From the NCBI GenBank assembly GCA_044337515.1, contig JBIINK010000045.1:1-17946 (forward strand): a DNA stretch of 17,946 bases, read 5' to 3'. Under the pieces are notes generated by a model. That model was not told the origin of the DNA. It did no database searches and was given only the letters and a program-made list of their open reading frames with translations. Of this stretch, positions 16,410 through 17,946 are shown in pieces. Source of the DNA: CAJBVG01 sp044337515. GTDB lineage: Bacteria; Bacteroidota; Bacteroidia; Sphingobacteriales; Sphingobacteriaceae. Numbering within the stretch: the stretch's first letter is position 1; every line of letters starts with the position of its first letter. The position numbers and the translations under genes are program-made.

Positions 16410-16496
16410 AGCTCACAAAGTTCTCACAAAGGAGCACAATGTTTAATTAATCTGCTTTGTGTACCATTGTGTGTACTTCGTGTCCATTGTGACCTC
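16410..16496. repeat. CACAAAG intergenic repeat, unit 3
   Basis: 87 bases from AGCTCACAAAG to CATTGTGACCTC. It matches unit 1 closely except that the left arm has one CACAAAG word fewer and the loop reads TTTAATTAATCTG. The right arm is full length. Confidence 0.85.
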
Positions 16497-16500
16497 ATTT

Positions 16501-16559
16501 AGCCCACAAAGTTTCACAAAGTTCTCACAAAGGAGCACAATGTTTAAGTAATCTGCTTA
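16501..16559. repeat. CACAAAG intergenic repeat, unit 4 (right half missing)
   Basis: 59 bases, AGCCCACAAAG through TTTAAGTAATCTGCTTA, matching unit 1 up to and including CTTA. The right arm is absent; the sequence passes into the coding region of the transporter gene, whose stop codon (TTA on the plus strand, 16557-16559) lies inside the repeat. Confidence 0.8.
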
Positions 16560-17450
16560 ACGTCTTTTAAGACCGCTTAAATAAGAGTAGTTGAATAATA
16601 CAACAGAGACTAATAAAATGAAATAGGCAATCATTTTTTGAAGTGTTGGAACTTCGTGGAAATAAAAGAAAGCCACGAAGAAAGCAACAATAGGATTTAG
16701 ATAAATTAATATTCCCATCGTTGATGATGGCATTCCAATAAGTGCGTATAAACTTAAAAATAATGGGATGATGGTAAACACAATTGATATGACCACAATT
16801 TGAATCCAGAAGTTAATGTCGGTTGTAAACGCAACATGTTCAACACCTGCAAATGGAATGATAATTACCGATGAGATTAATAGTTGTATCAATAAAACAT
16901 TCAACTTATCTAAGCCTATAATTCTTTTTTGTAGCATTAAATACCCAGCATACAGTATCGCAATTTCTACAGAGTATAATACTTCTTTAATAAACCCGAG
17001 TGATAAAAACACAATACTTGCAAAGCATAATATTATGGATGCCCATTTTATTTTGCTTAGTTTTTCTTTTAGGAAGACATAGCCAAACACAGCTGTGATG
17101 ATTGGGCAAACCATGTAAGCGAATGCACCAGCTTGTACGCTAATGTGATTAATTACATAGATAAAGGAAAACCAGTTTGCTGTTACAAATAAGGTAGAAT
17201 ACAAAATCCGCAGAAGCAATTGTTTGCGCTCTTTCTTTTCGAGTGACTCTAAAAATTCAACATCACGTTTAAAAACTTTTCGTCGAATTACTAAAGAAAT
17301 AAAAAGAGTTATGATTAAAGAACATAATACTCGGAACACTAATATTTGCATCGATGGATGTTCTTTTATCGATCGTAATGAAATCGAAAAAAATCCCCAA
17401 ATAATAGAGGATGCAGCACCAGCGATGAAATAGTTTGCTCTAGAGTTCAA
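16557..17450 (-). CDS. EamA/DMT-superfamily transporter, RarD-like
   Basis: A 297-residue inner-membrane protein with about ten hydrophobic segments in two EamA halves, the usual size for the family. The N-terminus (YFIAGAASSIIWGFFSISLRSI) and the segment TANWFSFIYVINHISVQAGAFAY with FLKEKLSKIKWASI resemble RarD, a permease group of unknown natural substrate; other EamA members export amino acids or metabolites. The frame has no ATG near the expected N-terminus; the only standard start is TTG at 17450, directly after the ridA stop codon, and the first internal ATG (Met33) would remove the first helix. ridA and this gene are in the same frame, separated by a single TAA. The stop codon lies in the neighbouring intergenic repeat. 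The family call is good, the substrate unknown. Confidence 0.87.
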   Translation of the reverse strand: MNSRANYFIAGAASSIIWGFFSISLRSIKEHPSMQILVFRVLCSLIITLFISLVIRRKVFKRDVEFLESLEKKERKQLLLRILYSTLFVTANWFSFIYVINHISVQAGAFAYMVCPIITAVFGYVFLKEKLSKIKWASIILCFASIVFLSLGFIKEVLYSVEIAILYAGYLMLQKRIIGLDKLNVLLIQLLISSVIIIPFAGVEHVAFTTDINFWIQIVVISIVFTIIPLFLSLYALIGMPSSTMGILIYLNPIVAFFVAFFYFHEVPTLQKMIAYFILLVSVVLFNYSYLSGLKRR

Positions 17451-17828
17451 TTATTTTGAAGCTATCATTGAAATCTCAACGTTTACACTTTTTGGCAAAC
17501 CCAATACGGCAACCGTTTCGCGTGCAGGGAAATCTCCTTCGAAATACGTATGATATATTTCATTCACTTTTGCGAAGTGCGACATGTCTGATAAGAAGAT
17601 GCTAGTTTTTACAACATTAGAAAAATCCATTTCCGCTTCAGTTAATATCGCTTTCAAGTTTTTCATTACCTGATGAGTTTCTATATCAATTTCACCAACC
17701 AATAAATGATCATTCTCTGGATTTATTGCAATTTGTCCAGATATGAAAAGCATATCGCCTGTCATAATCGCTTGATTATACGGGCCAATTGGAGCAGGTG
17801 CATTTTTGGTTTCGATGATTTTTTTCAT
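17451..17828 (-). CDS. ridA: RidA family enamine/imine deaminase
   Basis: A 125-residue enzyme of the YjgF/YER057c/UK114 fold, acting as a trimer in the cytosol. It hydrolyses reactive enamines and imines, such as 2-aminoacrylate released by PLP-dependent dehydratases, to 2-oxoacids and ammonia. Key residues are visible: Tyr17 in APIGPYNQAI, the ISGQI strand at 29-33, catalytic Arg103 in FPARETVAV (equivalent to E. coli Arg105) and Glu118 in NVEISMIA. This is the active RidA subgroup. The ATG at 17828 is followed by KKII as usual. The 5' region holds an AT-rich hairpin repeat instead of a recognisable TAnnTTTG promoter. The transporter downstream is probably on the same mRNA. Confidence 0.95.
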   Translation of the reverse strand: MKKIIETKNAPAPIGPYNQAIMTGDMLFISGQIAINPENDHLLVGEIDIETHQVMKNLKAILTEAEMDFSNVVKTSIFLSDMSHFAKVNEIYHTYFEGDFPARETVAVLGLPKSVNVEISMIASK

Positions 17829-17843
17829 AATTATTATGTTATG

Positions 17844-17922
17844 TACTAAGTACTATGTATTAAGTATTCCATTTCTCTTAATACATTGTACTTAATACTT
17901 AATACAGATTTTAATACAATTT
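17844..17922. repeat. TACTTAATAC inverted-repeat element
   Basis: Bases 17844-17864 are the reverse complement of 17877-17897 at 19 of 21 positions, with a 12-base loop (TATTCCATTTCT), so a long AT-rich hairpin can form on either strand. It is followed by more direct copies of CTTAATAC and by TTAATACAATTT at 17911-17922. The right arm recurs at 10796-10817. It starts 15 bases upstream of the ridA ATG. No gene is seen from here to the window edge. Confidence 0.75.
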
Positions 17923-17946
17923 TCTAATGATATAAATAACAATACC

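Noticed and set aside
16248..16559. CRISPR array
   Set aside because: Units are of unequal length, have no unique spacers, and each is itself made of repeated words; no cas genes are present.

Overview
The window reads as AT-rich chromosomal DNA from a member of the Bacteroidota (Bacteroidetes). Three things point there. The promoters that can be recognised are of the Bacteroidetes type (TTG about 20 bases before TAnnTTTG) and most starts lack a Shine-Dalgarno sequence. Several proteins look like Bacteroidota families: a secreted double amidohydrolase, a large TolB-propeller outer membrane protein, a membrane-anchored cytochrome c and a LolE-type permease. MqnB also shows that menaquinone is made by the futalosine route, which within the phylum argues against most Flavobacteriaceae (inference). 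I see no phage, IS, CRISPR, plasmid or defence genes, and no tRNA or rRNA.

Layout. 1-2482 (-): the N-terminal 827 codons of a secreted protein with two amidohydrolase domains, running off the left edge. 2730-3077 (+): a small secreted protein with a TonB-C-like fold, ended by a strong terminator. 3193-5052 (+): a four-helix membrane protein fused to cytochrome c, then hflX three bases later in the same frame. 5049-6872 (-): an MsbA-type ABC exporter, tail to tail with hflX and sharing its TTAA stop. 6945-8770 (+): a tight run of GT2 glycosyltransferase, rbfA and a hemolysin III/PAQR membrane protein, then a hairpin and a bidirectional terminator. 8959-10006 (-): a pterin operon, a 6-pyruvoyl-tetrahydropterin-synthase-type enzyme followed by folE. 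10111-10761 (+): mqnB. 10821-12700 (-): an MBL-fold hydrolase followed by a LolE-like permease, overlapping as TAATG. 12786-16232 (+): a 1148-residue outer membrane protein with an inactive-looking peptidase domain, a TolB-type propeller and a C-terminal barrel. 16248-16559: four copies of a CACAAAG-type intergenic repeat. 16557-17828 (-): ridA followed by an EamA/RarD-type transporter in the same frame, separated by one stop codon. 17844-17922: a hairpin repeat also present at 10794-10822.

How the genes fit together. Most are housekeeping. A cell-envelope theme recurs: exporter, glycosyltransferase, Lol-type permease, large outer membrane protein and secreted amidohydrolase. FolE and the PTPS-type enzyme are consecutive pterin enzymes. 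HflX and RbfA both act on ribosomes but are in separate transcription units. I do not see a convincing new multi-gene system. The points most worth following are the pseudo-peptidase/propeller/barrel protein, the amidohydrolase whose first domain has lost its HxH motif, the single-stop ridA/transporter junction and the two intergenic repeat families.
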